From assembly GCF_900141865.1 (NCBI RefSeq), contig NZ_FQYW01000010.1, positions 1 to 64,000 of the forward strand: 64,000 nt of DNA. Direction: 5' to 3'. Both the position numbers and the translations under genes were made by a program. The DNA comes from Anaerovibrio lipolyticus DSM 3074 (GTDB taxonomy: Bacteria > Bacillota > Negativicutes > Selenomonadales > Selenomonadaceae). Within the stretch, counting starts at the first letter, position 1. Each line of letters opens with the position of its first letter. Below are positions 37,954-47,199 of the stretch, piece by piece. The notes below the pieces were generated by a model. The model did not search any database. It was not told the DNA's origin and saw only the letters and a program-made list of their open reading frames with translations.

Positions 37954-38535
37954 TTAGATTTCCAAAGCTGCCTTAGCCAGCTTATCAGCCAGCTCATTTC
38001 CCTCTACACCGGTATGGCCTGCCACCTTTACAAAGGTTACAAGAACGCGCCGTTCCTTCATAAAGGCTGCATAACGGGTAGTAAGCGGTGTATTGGTCTT
38101 CCAATGGCCCAATGCCCACTCGGAAATACCTACATAATCATGGCATATAGTAATGTGCTCCAGCCCCTGGGCCTCGGCCCAAAGCACTGCCTCCATGGCT
38201 CCGGCCACCTCGCCGGCCACGTTATGGAGCTTGGCAGCCTCCTTAGAGGTTCCCTTGCCATTAGCCTTGAATATCAACTGGTTGTTTTCGTAAATAGCCA
38301 TACCCCAGCTGTATTCCCCGTTAAAATAGGAACCATCAACGTATGCCACAACACCTTCTACAGGCGCTGATAATACTTCCTCATCATTCATATAGGCCTC
38401 AGCCTCAGCTTTGGTGACAAAGCCCTTGAACTTGGCACCCTTAAAACCCACGGTCTGCTTCTGACATTCAGCCCATGTAGTATAAATTCCCGGCTGACGC
38501 CCCTGCTTTACAGCATAAAATTTCTTTTGAGCCAT
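37954..38535 (-). CDS. rnhA: Ribonuclease H with N-terminal hybrid-binding domain
   Basis: A 193-residue enzyme that degrades RNA in RNA-DNA hybrids. The N-terminus (4-45, KFYAVKQGRQPGIYTTWAEC and VKGFKGAKFKGF-like) is the caulimovirus-type hybrid-binding domain found in RNase H1. The catalytic domain has VAYVDGSYFNGEYSWG (first Asp), EVAGAMEAVLWA (Glu), TICHDYVGISEWA (Asp) and VAGHTGVEGNELADKLAKAA (His and last Asp). The start ATG overlaps the mtaD stop codon by one base (TAATG), so the two are coupled. Confidence 0.95.
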   Translation of the reverse strand: MAQKKFYAVKQGRQPGIYTTWAECQKQTVGFKGAKFKGFVTKAEAEAYMNDEEVLSAPVEGVVAYVDGSYFNGEYSWGMAIYENNQLIFKANGKGTSKEAAKLHNVAGEVAGAMEAVLWAEAQGLEHITICHDYVGISEWALGHWKTNTPLTTRYAAFMKERRVLVTFVKVAGHTGVEGNELADKLAKAALEI

Positions 38536-39818
38536 TATCTGTTCACCAAATCCATAGCTGTTTCCTGTGCCTCATGGAGAATTCTTTCTTCGTCCAGGGT
38601 AAGGACCTCACCCTTCTCCATGATCACCTTACCATCACAGATTACAGCATCCACGGAGCTGGAGCTTGCAGAATATACCAAAAGGGATACCAAATCATGG
38701 CGAGGGCACCAGTCAGCACGGTTCATGTCATAAAGAACAATATCAGCCTTGTAGCCAGGAGCCAACTTACCCACCTTATCCAGCAGAAGGGCCTTGGCAC
38801 CGTTTTCAGTACCCAGCTGGAGAGCCACCTTGGCAGGAACGGCCAGTGGATCCAACTCATTTACCTTGTGGAGCATGGCTGCCAGACGAACCTCCTCCAG
38901 CATATCAAGATTGTTGTTGGAAGAAGCACCATCCGTACCAAGAGCAACAATTATTCCTTCCTTCAAAAGACGGGGCACAGGAGAAACGCCACTGGCCAGC
39001 TTCATATTGGAGCCAGGATTATGAATAGCGGAAATATTATGCTTCTTCATAATGGCAATATCCTCATCATCCAGCCATACGCAATGAGCAGCAATAGCTG
39101 GAAGCTCAAACAGTCCAGTATCTTCAATGTACTTAAATGGACGTTTGCCGTACTGCTCCTGTATCTGCTTGATTTCTGCCTGGGTCTCATTCATGTGAAT
39201 ATGAATTGGAATCTGATGCTTTACAGCCAGCTCCCTGGCATATTCACAGAACTCAGGTGGACAGGTATATGGTGCATGAACTCCCATCATGATTGTAATA
39301 AGACCATCACCGGCACCATGATAATTCTCAAATAGCTTAACATTGTCCTCCAAGATCTGGCGACCTGCAGGGAACAGTCCAATGGCACCGCGGGCAATTA
39401 CACCACGGATACCAGCCTTGATGGTAGCCTCGATAATGGACTCCATGTGAGGTCCATACATATCTGCATAGGCAGTAGTACCAGTTTTAATCATCTCCAA
39501 AAGTGCCAGCTCGCCGCCTACGCGAATATCCTTTTCCACCATCTTGGCCTCTGTTGGCCAAATGCGGTTATTGAGCCAATCCATGAGCTCCATGTCATCG
39601 CCATAGCTTCTCAGCATAGTCATGGAAGCATGGGTATGACCGTTAACAAAGCCCGGTGCTGCAAAGTGGTTGCTGCCGTCTACTGTGCGATCTGCCTTAA
39701 AATCAGCGGGAATGTGGCCAATGGACAGGATCTCAGTGTCCTTAACGGCAATGTCAGCCTCTTTAACAGTATAATCATCCAACAGCACATGGGCGCCCTT
39801 AATAAGTAAATTGCTCAT
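38535..39818 (-). CDS. mtaD: 5-methylthioadenosine/S-adenosylhomocysteine deaminase family amidohydrolase
   Basis: The 427-residue metal-dependent amidohydrolase deaminates adenosine-like moieties (MTA, SAH, 5'-deoxyadenosine) to inosine forms. GFVNGHTHASMTMLRSYGDD gives the first metal-binding His pair; VHAPYTCPPEF, IHIHMNETQAE, AIAAHCVWLDDEDI and ALGTDGASSNN supply the other ligands and the acid. The product fits with ahcY at 50.3 kb, also in SAH turnover, and with removal of 5'-deoxyadenosine made by radical SAM enzymes. Preceded 27 bases upstream by an M15 peptidase gene. Confidence 0.92.
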   Translation of the reverse strand: MSNLLIKGAHVLLDDYTVKEADIAVKDTEILSIGHIPADFKADRTVDGSNHFAAPGFVNGHTHASMTMLRSYGDDMELMDWLNNRIWPTEAKMVEKDIRVGGELALLEMIKTGTTAYADMYGPHMESIIEATIKAGIRGVIARGAIGLFPAGRQILEDNVKLFENYHGAGDGLITIMMGVHAPYTCPPEFCEYARELAVKHQIPIHIHMNETQAEIKQIQEQYGKRPFKYIEDTGLFELPAIAAHCVWLDDEDIAIMKKHNISAIHNPGSNMKLASGVSPVPRLLKEGIIVALGTDGASSNNNLDMLEEVRLAAMLHKVNELDPLAVPAKVALQLGTENGAKALLLDKVGKLAPGYKADIVLYDMNRADWCPRHDLVSLLVYSASSSSVDAVICDGKVIMEKGEVLTLDEERILHEAQETAMDLVNR

Positions 39819-39845
39819 TTATTACCCTCCATCAAAATAATAACA

Positions 39846-40466
39846 TTAATAATCAGGATACCATTTCTCTATCTGCTCCCGAGGAATCTCAAAATGCTGG
39901 TAATCCTTTTCCTCATCCCAGTCACCGCCCCATTCAAAGCCATTTTCCTCAAAGAGGCGGACACAAATATCATCCTTTACGATTTTATAGGGATATTCCT
40001 TTTCCCTATCGCAATACTGCTTTCCATTTTCCGGCACAATATAGATACTGCCATCCTCCAGTGTCTTTATATACGGGTTATACCTTGGATTTATGTCCAC
40101 TGCCAGCCCCAGGCCATGCTTGGAAATCCTGTTGGTATGAGCCACGAGGCGAAAATTAAAGCAGGAGCCGTTATTATCCGCCATGGATTTGTCATCATCT
40201 GCGTCGTATTCATCGATAAGACGGAACTTCTCCATGGGATAGCTGCATTCATATAGCTTTTTAAAAATATCCAAAACCCGTTCTGCAATGTGAAAATTGC
40301 AGACCATCTCACCCTCAAGAGTTTCTCCCTTAAGGTTTTTATGAAGAAAATGAAGATACCTTAATTCTGCCACTGGCACAATACAATGCTTGGCAAAGGA
40401 CTTACCCTCCATCCTTGCAAAAAGCTCAGGGGAAATTTCCTCAATATAAAAATCCTTGTCTGTCAT
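39846..40466 (-). CDS. M15-family peptidase (D-Ala-D-Ala carboxypeptidase-like)
   Basis: A 206-residue zinc peptidase-like protein related to the M15C/VanY-like and phage endolysin group. The zinc and catalytic motifs are SKHGLGLAVDINPRYNPYI (His, Asp) and DYQHFEIP (His). No signal peptide or membrane helix is visible, so it may act in the cytoplasm on peptidoglycan-derived peptides or leave by another route. It is next to mtaD on one side and, divergently, to the OppA gene of a peptide uptake locus on the other. Confidence 0.85.
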   Translation of the reverse strand: MTDKDFYIEEISPELFARMEGKSFAKHCIVPVAELRYLHFLHKNLKGETLEGEMVCNFHIAERVLDIFKKLYECSYPMEKFRLIDEYDADDDKSMADNNGSCFNFRLVAHTNRISKHGLGLAVDINPRYNPYIKTLEDGSIYIVPENGKQYCDREKEYPYKIVKDDICVRLFEENGFEWGGDWDEEKDYQHFEIPREQIEKWYPDY

Positions 40467-40571
40467 TATATTTTCGCTCTCCCTATTAAATCACTACATT
40501 TTATGATATTTCATTAACCAAAAGAAGTCAATTAAGCATTATTTCACTTTTCATACAAACAATGAAAATGC

Positions 40572-40577
40572 TATAAT
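40572..40577 (+). promoter_or_regulatory. -10 box of the OppA-like gene
   Basis: A consensus TATAAT stands 54 bases before the ATG at 40631, in the 165-base divergent region between the M15 and oppA-like genes. A poor -35 (TTTTCA) lies about 18 bases upstream. AAAAGGAG at 40611-40618 is the ribosome binding site of the lipoprotein gene. Confidence 0.55.
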
Positions 40578-40630
40578 TCAATGAGGTGCTTTATACATAA
40601 ACTTTATTCTAAAAAGGAGTAAATCTAACT

Positions 40631-42205
40631 ATGAAAAAACGTGCATTATTGGCAATTTTTGCTCTGTTCATGTGCCTTGGCATGATAAGTGGCTGTGGTT
40701 CCAACAGCGGATCGTCAGATTCAAAGACTATTTCCATGGCTCTGTCCAACGAGCCGTCCTCCCTGGATCCTGCCATGACCTATGGTCTTTCTGAAAGTGA
40801 TGTGGAGCTGGCCATCTTTGAGGGACTTACCCGTGCAGATGAAAAAGGTGTGGCTCAGCCGGCCCTGGCTGAAAAATGGGATGTGTCTGCTGACGGACTT
40901 ACTTATACCTTCCACCTTCGCAAGGATTTAAAATGGTCTGACGGCACTCCTATCACCGCCAAGGATTTTGAATATTCCTGGAAGCGTGTACTGGATCCTC
41001 AGCTTGCATCCGGCAATGCGTATATGCTTTTCATCATTGAGGGTGCAGAGGATTATAACAGCGAAAAAGGAAGTGCTGATAAGGTAGGCATTAAGGCTGT
41101 GGACGATAATACTCTGCAGGTTAAGCTCGTAGAGCCAGCAGCATATTTCCTTGACCTCACCGCATTCCATGCTTTCTATCCAGTACCAAAGCACACAGTT
41201 GAGGCAAACAAGGATGGCTGGGCTGGCAATGCTGAAACTATCGTGGGCAACGGTCCATTCAAGATCACTAAATGGACACATTCCAGCGAAATCATCCTTG
41301 AAAAGAATGAAAACTACTGGAATCCTTCTGTAGTGGCTTCCAACTCTGTAAGAATGCCTATTAGCGAATCTAAGAGCACCCGTCTCACCATGCTGGAGAG
41401 CAACCAGACTGACCTTATTGTTGATCCACCACCTGCTGATGAAGATCGTCTGAAGGAAAAGGGCCTTTACAAGGTTGAGCCACAGCTGGGTACCAGCTAC
41501 TATATCTTTAATGTAACCAAAGCACCTTTTGACAAGGTTGAAGTCCGTAAGGCCTTTGCTATGGCAGTTACCCGCAAGGATATGATAGAAAAGGTAGTAA
41601 GAAACGGCAAGAAGGCCGCCAACACCTTTGTACCACCTGGAATAAATGTAAACGGCAAGGATTTTGCTGAAGAAACCGGTTCCCTGGTGGTTGAAGATCC
41701 AGCACAGGCCAAAAAGATATTGGCATCCTCCGGATATAATGGTGAGCCTGTAACCATTCTTTACAATACCAATGAAATGAACAAGGCTATCGCCGAGTCT
41801 ATTCAGGCCATGTGGAAGGATGCTCTGGGGGTAAATGTTGAGCTTACCAATCAGGAAACCAAGGTATTCTATGCCTCCCGTGAAAACGGTGAATATCAGG
41901 TGGCTGCAGCTAACTGGATTGCTGACTTTGCTGACCCTGTAAATTTCCTTGATATATTTACTGCCAAGGATAACGATGCCCAGTATCACAATGCTGAATA
42001 CAATGCCATCATGAAGGCTGTTCATAAAGAGGTGGACCCTGCCAAGAGGGCTCAGCTCATGCATCAGGCCGAAAAGAAGCTCTTTGATGACTGTGTAATT
42101 ATTCCGCTGTACTACACCTCCCAGGTTATTGCTGTAAATCCTAAGCTTACAGGCTATTACTGCTCCCCTACGGGTGTAATTGATATTATCAAGGCTCACA
42201 AGTAA
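40631..42205 (+). CDS. oppA: Peptide ABC transporter substrate-binding lipoprotein (OppA family)
   Basis: A 524-residue extracytoplasmic binding protein (SBP family 5). Signal peptide with lipobox GMISGCGSN; the Cys is lipidated. The family signature (FHLRKDLKWSDGTPITAKDFEYSWKR, split in two here for description) is clear, as are the N-terminal SNEPSSLDPAM and the C-terminal IIPLYYTSQVIAVNP. It captures oligopeptides, or murein peptides in MppA-like members. It is followed after 12 bases by an M20 hydrolase, and the permease and ATPase genes lie on the other strand at 44.3-48.1 kb, so the transporter is probably completed by those. Confidence 0.94.
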   Translation: MKKRALLAIFALFMCLGMISGCGSNSGSSDSKTISMALSNEPSSLDPAMTYGLSESDVELAIFEGLTRADEKGVAQPALAEKWDVSADGLTYTFHLRKDLKWSDGTPITAKDFEYSWKRVLDPQLASGNAYMLFIIEGAEDYNSEKGSADKVGIKAVDDNTLQVKLVEPAAYFLDLTAFHAFYPVPKHTVEANKDGWAGNAETIVGNGPFKITKWTHSSEIILEKNENYWNPSVVASNSVRMPISESKSTRLTMLESNQTDLIVDPPPADEDRLKEKGLYKVEPQLGTSYYIFNVTKAPFDKVEVRKAFAMAVTRKDMIEKVVRNGKKAANTFVPPGINVNGKDFAEETGSLVVEDPAQAKKILASSGYNGEPVTILYNTNEMNKAIAESIQAMWKDALGVNVELTNQETKVFYASRENGEYQVAAANWIADFADPVNFLDIFTAKDNDAQYHNAEYNAIMKAVHKEVDPAKRAQLMHQAEKKLFDDCVIIPLYYTSQVIAVNPKLTGYYCSPTGVIDIIKAHK

Positions 42206-42217
42206 TAAGGATTCAAT

Positions 42218-43348
42218 ATGTCCGATATAAAGGAAGTTCTCTGCTCACTGGCAGAAAATAATAAGGAAACATTAAATAATATAGCTGACTATATTCATGC
42301 AAACCCGGAGCTGGGCTGTGAGGAAGTAAATGCCTCCGCTTATCTCCGGCAGCTGTTAAAAAACGAAGGCTTCACGGTGGAGGATGTGCTGAAGGACCAA
42401 TTCCCCACTGCCTTTAAGGCTTCTTATGGAAATGGTGATATTAACATTGGCTTTTTGGCAGAATATGATGCCCTGCCAGAAATTGGTCACGGCTGTGGCC
42501 ACAATCTTATTGCTGCCATGAGCACCACTGCTGCCATAGTCTGCGGAAAGGCACTGAGAGATAAGATTACCGTTCATCTCTTTGGCTGTCCCGCTGAAGA
42601 AACTATTGGCAGCAAGGTAATGATGAGCGAAGCAGGAATATTTGATGGACTGACAGCTGCTCTTATCTGTCATCCTGGAAGTGACACCACCTTTGGTGGC
42701 ACCTCCTACGCCACCCATCCCCTGCAGATAACCTTCAAGGGAAAGCCAGCCCATGTGGCGGATCCGGATTATCATGGAATAAATGCTTTGGATGCCCTGG
42801 TGGATTTTTATACCCAGCTTACAGAGCTGGCAAAGACCTTTACAGAGCCTTATATTCTGGGAAGGATAATCACCGAGGGAGGTACTGCTCCCAATATCAT
42901 TCCCGACAGGGCTGTAATGAAAGCCACCATCCGCGCCCTCAGTACCATATACCTTGAGGAAGCCATGCTTCCAAAAATCAAGGAGCTTGCTAAAAGAATT
43001 TCTGATAAGCACGGTACAGAGGTGGATTTGTACCATTATGAGCCATTGTTCAAAAACATGGTTAATCATAAAAAGCTGGAGGCTTATGCCAGGGATAATT
43101 TCTCAAGCCTTGGCATTAAAGATATAAAAGTCTTTCCGGATGATTATGCCGACGGCTCCACAGATGTGGGAAATGTAAGTCATGTGGTCCCAACCATTCA
43201 GCCAGAAATCAAAATTGGTGATGATATAGCAGCCCATACCCCGGAATTTGCCGTTGCTGCTGATAGTGCTTATGGCAAAAAAATGGCATTAAAGGCTGTA
43301 ATGGGTATGTGTATGACGGTGGCTGATATTGTGGAAAAGGGCTTGTAA
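42218..43348 (+). CDS. M20-family metal-dependent amidohydrolase
   Basis: A 376-residue hydrolase of the M20D type (aminobenzoyl-glutamate or N-acyl-amino-acid amidohydrolases). Seen are IHANPELGCEE (typical substrate-facing His), LAEYDALPEIGHGCGHNLIA (metal ligands and catalytic Asp), CPAEETIGSKVMM (Glu pair), and GTAPNIIPDRA. Such enzymes release an acyl or amino-acid group from small amides or dipeptides. Co-transcribed with oppA and so perhaps degrading imported peptides. The terminator follows at 43391. Confidence 0.9.
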   Translation: MSDIKEVLCSLAENNKETLNNIADYIHANPELGCEEVNASAYLRQLLKNEGFTVEDVLKDQFPTAFKASYGNGDINIGFLAEYDALPEIGHGCGHNLIAAMSTTAAIVCGKALRDKITVHLFGCPAEETIGSKVMMSEAGIFDGLTAALICHPGSDTTFGGTSYATHPLQITFKGKPAHVADPDYHGINALDALVDFYTQLTELAKTFTEPYILGRIITEGGTAPNIIPDRAVMKATIRALSTIYLEEAMLPKIKELAKRISDKHGTEVDLYHYEPLFKNMVNHKKLEAYARDNFSSLGIKDIKVFPDDYADGSTDVGNVSHVVPTIQPEIKIGDDIAAHTPEFAVAADSAYGKKMALKAVMGMCMTVADIVEKGL

Positions 43349-43390
43349 AGCCTAAAATATTAAGCCGACTTAATAAAATAAGGCGTAAAA

Positions 43391-43428
43391 AAGCGCGATG
43401 TGGCGGAAAAATTCGTCACATCGCGCTT
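43391..43428. terminator. Bidirectional terminator between convergent genes
   Basis: AAGCGCGATGTG (43391-43402) pairs with CACATCGCGCTT (43417-43428). T runs follow on the plus strand and, as A runs, precede on the left. It serves both the oppA-M20 transcript and the minus-strand peptide operon ending with the dipeptidase gene. Confidence 0.85.
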
Positions 43429-43432
43429 ATTT

Positions 43433-44260
43433 TTATTTCTTCATATCGTCAATGATGAAGTTGAAATAAGTATTTGGATAAGGCTCATTCTTCAGGAAGA
43501 AATGCCACCACTCAGTATCAATAGGTTCGAAGCCATGCTTCATCATGGCCTCACGGAGAATCATGCGGTTCTTGAACTGCTTCTCGGTAATCTTGCCATT
43601 TTTAGGAACTGACTTACCCTCAAATTTTCCGGTATATTTGCCAGTATCAGGGTCACCGCACCATGTTGGATGGCTTTCCAGACCAAAATGGTCGAAGGTC
43701 CCCCCCATATCTACTTCCTTGCCGGTATTCATATCAAACAGAGTCAAATCAATGGCAGAGCCACGGCTATGACCAGACTTGGCATCAATATAGCCATCGG
43801 CAAACAATCGGGTCTTATCTACCTCTGGGTAGAAATAGTCCTTCATACGTTTATCCCCCAAATCCTCAGCCCAGGCCACAAAATTATCTACGGCCCGCTG
43901 CGGACGATAGGCATCATATACCTTCAGCCGATATCCCTTTTTCTTTACATCATCCGATACTTCCTTTAATGCCTCAGCGGCTTCCCGAGACATTAATATA
44001 CTTGGCTGGGTATAGCCATTGATACGATCTCCCACAAAATTGTAGGTGGAGAAATAACGGACCTCCTGAATGATATCAGGCACTACATCAGAAAGCACCA
44101 CAAATCCTGTAGGGTCATTTACATCCACGCTTTTGGCCTGATTTACAATTGCACTGTTATCAGCCTTATCGGCAAAAAAAGCAGCATGACCGTGAACAGG
44201 CATAAACACTGAGGAAGCCAACAGCATTCCACCAACTAATCCTAAAAGCTTTTTATTCAT
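43433..44260 (-). CDS. ddpX: Exported D-alanyl-D-alanine dipeptidase (VanX/DdpX family)
   Basis: This is an M15D zinc dipeptidase that cuts D-Ala-D-Ala. The protein has a signal peptide (MNKKLLGLVGGMLLASSVFM), unlike cytoplasmic VanX, so it should act in the periplasm. Motifs: VYDAYRPQRAV (substrate Arg), SGHSRGSAIDLTLFD (zinc His, Asp) and DTEWWHFF (catalytic Glu, zinc His). ATG 44260 follows AGGAGGG. An in-frame extension up to 44353 overlaps oppF and is discounted. It is the last gene of the L,D-transpeptidase/hydrolase/oppBCDF series, an arrangement like E. coli ddpX-ddpABCDF, and it likely supplies D-Ala for re-use rather than vancomycin resistance. Confidence 0.92.
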   Translation of the reverse strand: MNKKLLGLVGGMLLASSVFMPVHGHAAFFADKADNSAIVNQAKSVDVNDPTGFVVLSDVVPDIIQEVRYFSTYNFVGDRINGYTQPSILMSREAAEALKEVSDDVKKKGYRLKVYDAYRPQRAVDNFVAWAEDLGDKRMKDYFYPEVDKTRLFADGYIDAKSGHSRGSAIDLTLFDMNTGKEVDMGGTFDHFGLESHPTWCGDPDTGKYTGKFEGKSVPKNGKITEKQFKNRMILREAMMKHGFEPIDTEWWHFFLKNEPYPNTYFNFIIDDMKK

Positions 44261-44315
44261 TAAAATCCCTCCTAATGTGTCTATATTCCACATAGTTATC
44301 GTTTTTCCTTCAAAA

Positions 44316-45281
44316 TTAAATTGAATGACAGGCGATTTGATGACCTTCAACATTTTTGATTGCCGGCATTTCCTTAAAGCATTTATCAGTTGCCTTATTG
44401 CAACGCGGAGCGAAAGGACAGCCTGTCATATCGCCGGTTCCGATTTCCCCCTTGATGCTGGAAATATCCTGACGAATATCCGGATCTGGCACTGGAATAG
44501 CCGCCAATAGTGACTTAGTATATGGATGCAATGGGTTCCTATAAAGCTCTTCTGCATCTGCCAGCTCCATAATAGCTCCCATATACATAACAGCCACCCT
44601 GTCACTGATGTATTTTACCATGGCCAAATCATGGGCAATGAAAAGATATGTCAGTCCCAATTCCTTTTGCAATCTTCTCATAAGATTTACCACCTGGGCC
44701 TGAATGGAAACATCCAATGCTGAAATAGGCTCATCGCAGATTATAATATCTGGATTTACCGCCAAAGCTCTTGCAATGCCAATTCGCTGTCTTTGCCCAC
44801 CACTAAATTCATGGGGAAAGCGATTAGCCTGCTCCCTGCTAAGGCCCACCAGCTCCAGAAGCTCATACACCCGTTGCAGCTTTGCCTTGTTATCATCATA
44901 GACATGATTAATTTCCAGTGGCTCGCCAATGATTTCCCCCACGGTCATGCGGGGATTAAGGCAAGCATAAGGGTCCTGGAAAATCATCTGAATACGTTTC
45001 TCCGGTCCCTTGGATAAATCCAGCCTCTCACCATGGAGATAAACCTCACCAGCAGTAGGCTTGTATATACCCATTATAGTTCTGCCGGCTGTTGTTTTGC
45101 CACAACCGGACTCGCCCACCAATCCCAGGGTCTCACCTTTATTAATATCAAAGGATATACCATTTAGTGAATAGGCGTACTCCTTCGGATGCCCGAAGAA
45201 ATTCTTCTTGGTAACAAAATGCTTCTTTAAATTTTTAACGGAAAGCAAGGGCTTGTTATTTGGGATTTCTATATTATTCAT
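44316..45281 (-). CDS. oppF: Oligopeptide ABC transporter ATPase (OppF type)
   Basis: A protein of about 321 residues; hydrolyses ATP to drive peptide import. Walker [14 protein letters not shown]-loop QMIFQDPYACLNPRMTV, signature HEFSGGQRQRIGIARAL, Walker B IIICDEPISALD, and the C-terminal OppF extension (TGCPFAPRCNKATDKC, a Cys-rich element). ATG 45281 overlaps the end of oppD (CACCATGAATAA). An upstream in-frame extension lies within oppD and is unlikely. Confidence 0.95.
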   Translation of the reverse strand: MNNIEIPNNKPLLSVKNLKKHFVTKKNFFGHPKEYAYSLNGISFDINKGETLGLVGESGCGKTTAGRTIMGIYKPTAGEVYLHGERLDLSKGPEKRIQMIFQDPYACLNPRMTVGEIIGEPLEINHVYDDNKAKLQRVYELLELVGLSREQANRFPHEFSGGQRQRIGIARALAVNPDIIICDEPISALDVSIQAQVVNLMRRLQKELGLTYLFIAHDLAMVKYISDRVAVMYMGAIMELADAEELYRNPLHPYTKSLLAAIPVPDPDIRQDISSIKGEIGTGDMTGCPFAPRCNKATDKCFKEMPAIKNVEGHQIACHSI

Positions 45282-46264
45282 GGTGCCCCTCCTCTCTGTC
45301 ACGGACTGGAAGCCAACATTCCACACAATGTTCCTTACCCATATTTTCATTATTTGGACGATAGGCAGCACAAACCTTCATGGCATCGCCACATCTGGGG
45401 GGCAAAGCTGCACCCCTTAATATCATAAAGTAAATCAGGAGGATGCCCCTCAATAACAGGCAGCTCAGTATCATCCACCTTATCCACTCTTGGCAGAGAG
45501 TTTAGAAGACCTCTGGTATATGGATGCTGTGGGTTATGGAATATTTCACCTACCGGGCCGGACTCCACTATACGGCCAGCATACATAACATTCACTCTGT
45601 CACAAATACGGGCAATGACTCCCAAATCATGAGACACCAATACTATGGACATCTTCATTTCACGACGAAGCTCATCCAATAATTCCAATATTTGGGCCTG
45701 TATAGTTACATCCAAGGCTGTGGTTGGCTCATCTGCAAACAACAATTTTGGCCTACAAATAAGTGCCATAGCTATCATTACCCGCTGACGCATACCACCG
45801 CTGAATTCATGGGGGTAAGCCTTCATACGCTCCTCTGCCTTGGGAATACCCACCCTCTTTAAAAGAGCCAGGGCTTCCTCATGGGCATCCTTTTTGTTTA
45901 ACCCCTTGGATTTAATAATACCCTCCGTCATTTGTTGTCCAATGGTCAATACAGGATTTAATGAAGTCATTGGATCCTGAAAAATCATAGCCATGGATGT
46001 ACCACGGAGCTTAGTCATTTCCATATTGGACTTATTGGTAATATCTTCACCTAATAATTTTATGTTGCCTTGATTTATAAAGGAGTTTTCCTCTGGCAAA
46101 AGGCCCATTACTGCATGGGCAGTAACGCTTTTACCACAGCCGGATTCCCCCACAATACCAACGATTTCACCCTCATCAACATTGAATGTAACTCCCCGGA
46201 CTGCCTTTACATCTCCCCGATAGGTATGGAAGCCAACTGATAAATTATTTATTTCTAAAATCAT
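45274..46264 (-). CDS. oppD: Oligopeptide ABC transporter ATPase (OppD type), frameshifted near the C-terminus
   Basis: The nucleotide-binding domain is intact: [12 protein letters not shown] (Walker A), [29 protein letters not shown] (signature), [12 protein letters not shown] (Walker B). The frame then ends early at 45350 with [14 protein letters not shown]. Removing one base from the C6 tract of the minus strand (45397-45402) gives [15 protein letters not shown], the expected OppD/F Cys-rich motif, and continues through [19 protein letters not shown] to a stop at 45274 overlapping oppF. So the native gene is probably 330 residues, and the stop reflects one extra base. ATP binding would survive even in the short form. 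Confidence 0.85.
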
Positions 46265-46279
46265 CCTTAAGCTCCCCCC

Positions 46280-47197
46280 TTAACGGCGCATTTTAGGGTC
46301 CAGGGCATCCCGCAGACCATCACTGAAGAAATTAAAGGCCAACATGGTTAAGCTGATGGCCAAAGCAGGGAAAAATAACTGAAATGGATATGCTCCCAAA
46401 GTATTAATCCCATCAGAGCAAAGTACACCCCAGCTGGCCATTGGCGCAGAAACACCAAGACCGATAAAGCTCAAAAAGGCCTCGGTAAAAATAGCATCCG
46501 GGATGGAAAGACTCAATGATACTATAATAACCCCCAAAGAATTAGGAATAAGATGCTTCAGAAGAATACGGGCTGGACTTGCTCCCATGCTGCGTGATGC
46601 CAGCACAAATTCCTGCTCCTTGATTTTCAGCACCTCTCCACGTACAATTCGGGCCATTTGCAGCCAATAGCTGATACCCAGGGCAATATAAATATTGAGA
46701 AGCCCCGGCTTAAAGACCACCATTAACAATATCACATACAAAAGGGTTGGCACACTGTAGAGAATATCCACGATATTCATCATAATTCGGTCCGTTCGCC
46801 CTCCCACAAAGCCGGAAATACCACCATAAAGCACTCCAATAAAGAGATTAATCAAAGAAGCCACCACACCGATGGACAAGGAAATGCGGGCACCATAAAG
46901 GACACGGATAAGCATATCCCTTCCCAGATTATCGGTTCCAAAAAGATGCTCCATGGTTGGGGCCATATTAGTTCTGGCAAAATCCTGATCCTCATAGGAA
47001 ATGCTGGAGAACATTGGTATGAAAATAGCAGCCAGCATCATCAGTACAATAAATCCCATACCCAGCATGGCAGCCTTGTCCTTTTTCAGGCGAATCCAGG
47101 CGTCCTGCCAATATCCCATGGATGGTGCCTGCTCTGACTCCACAGCCAAAGCCATCTCAGATTTGCTCAGAGGAGAAAAATCATATTTGTTATTCAT
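46280..47197 (-). CDS. oppC: Oligopeptide ABC transporter permease (OppC type)
   Basis: A 305-residue inner-membrane permease with the N-terminal OppC_N segment (MGYWQDAWIRLKKDKAAMLG) and five further helices. The EAA loop that contacts the ATPases is SRSMGASPARILLKHLIPN. HLFGTDNLGRDMLIRVLYGA is a strong OppC/DppC signature. It lies 15 bases before oppD and 2 after oppB. Confidence 0.95.
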   Translation of the reverse strand: MNNKYDFSPLSKSEMALAVESEQAPSMGYWQDAWIRLKKDKAAMLGMGFIVLMMLAAIFIPMFSSISYEDQDFARTNMAPTMEHLFGTDNLGRDMLIRVLYGARISLSIGVVASLINLFIGVLYGGISGFVGGRTDRIMMNIVDILYSVPTLLYVILLMVVFKPGLLNIYIALGISYWLQMARIVRGEVLKIKEQEFVLASRSMGASPARILLKHLIPNSLGVIIVSLSLSIPDAIFTEAFLSFIGLGVSAPMASWGVLCSDGINTLGAYPFQLFFPALAISLTMLAFNFFSDGLRDALDPKMRR

Positions 47198-47199
47198 CC

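Noticed and set aside
40928-42199. 423-residue frame antisense to the oppA gene
   Set aside because: It is a shadow of a well-supported gene and has no family features or translation signal; long antisense frames follow from codon bias.
43433-44260. Vancomycin resistance vanX
   Set aside because: No vanH, vanA-type ligase or vanRS nearby; the protein is exported and sits in an Opp-type operon, as in ddpX loci.
43433-44353. Longer dipeptidase start at 44353
   Set aside because: The extension overlaps oppF and hides the signal peptide; ATG 44260 has an AGGAGGG site and begins a standard signal peptide.
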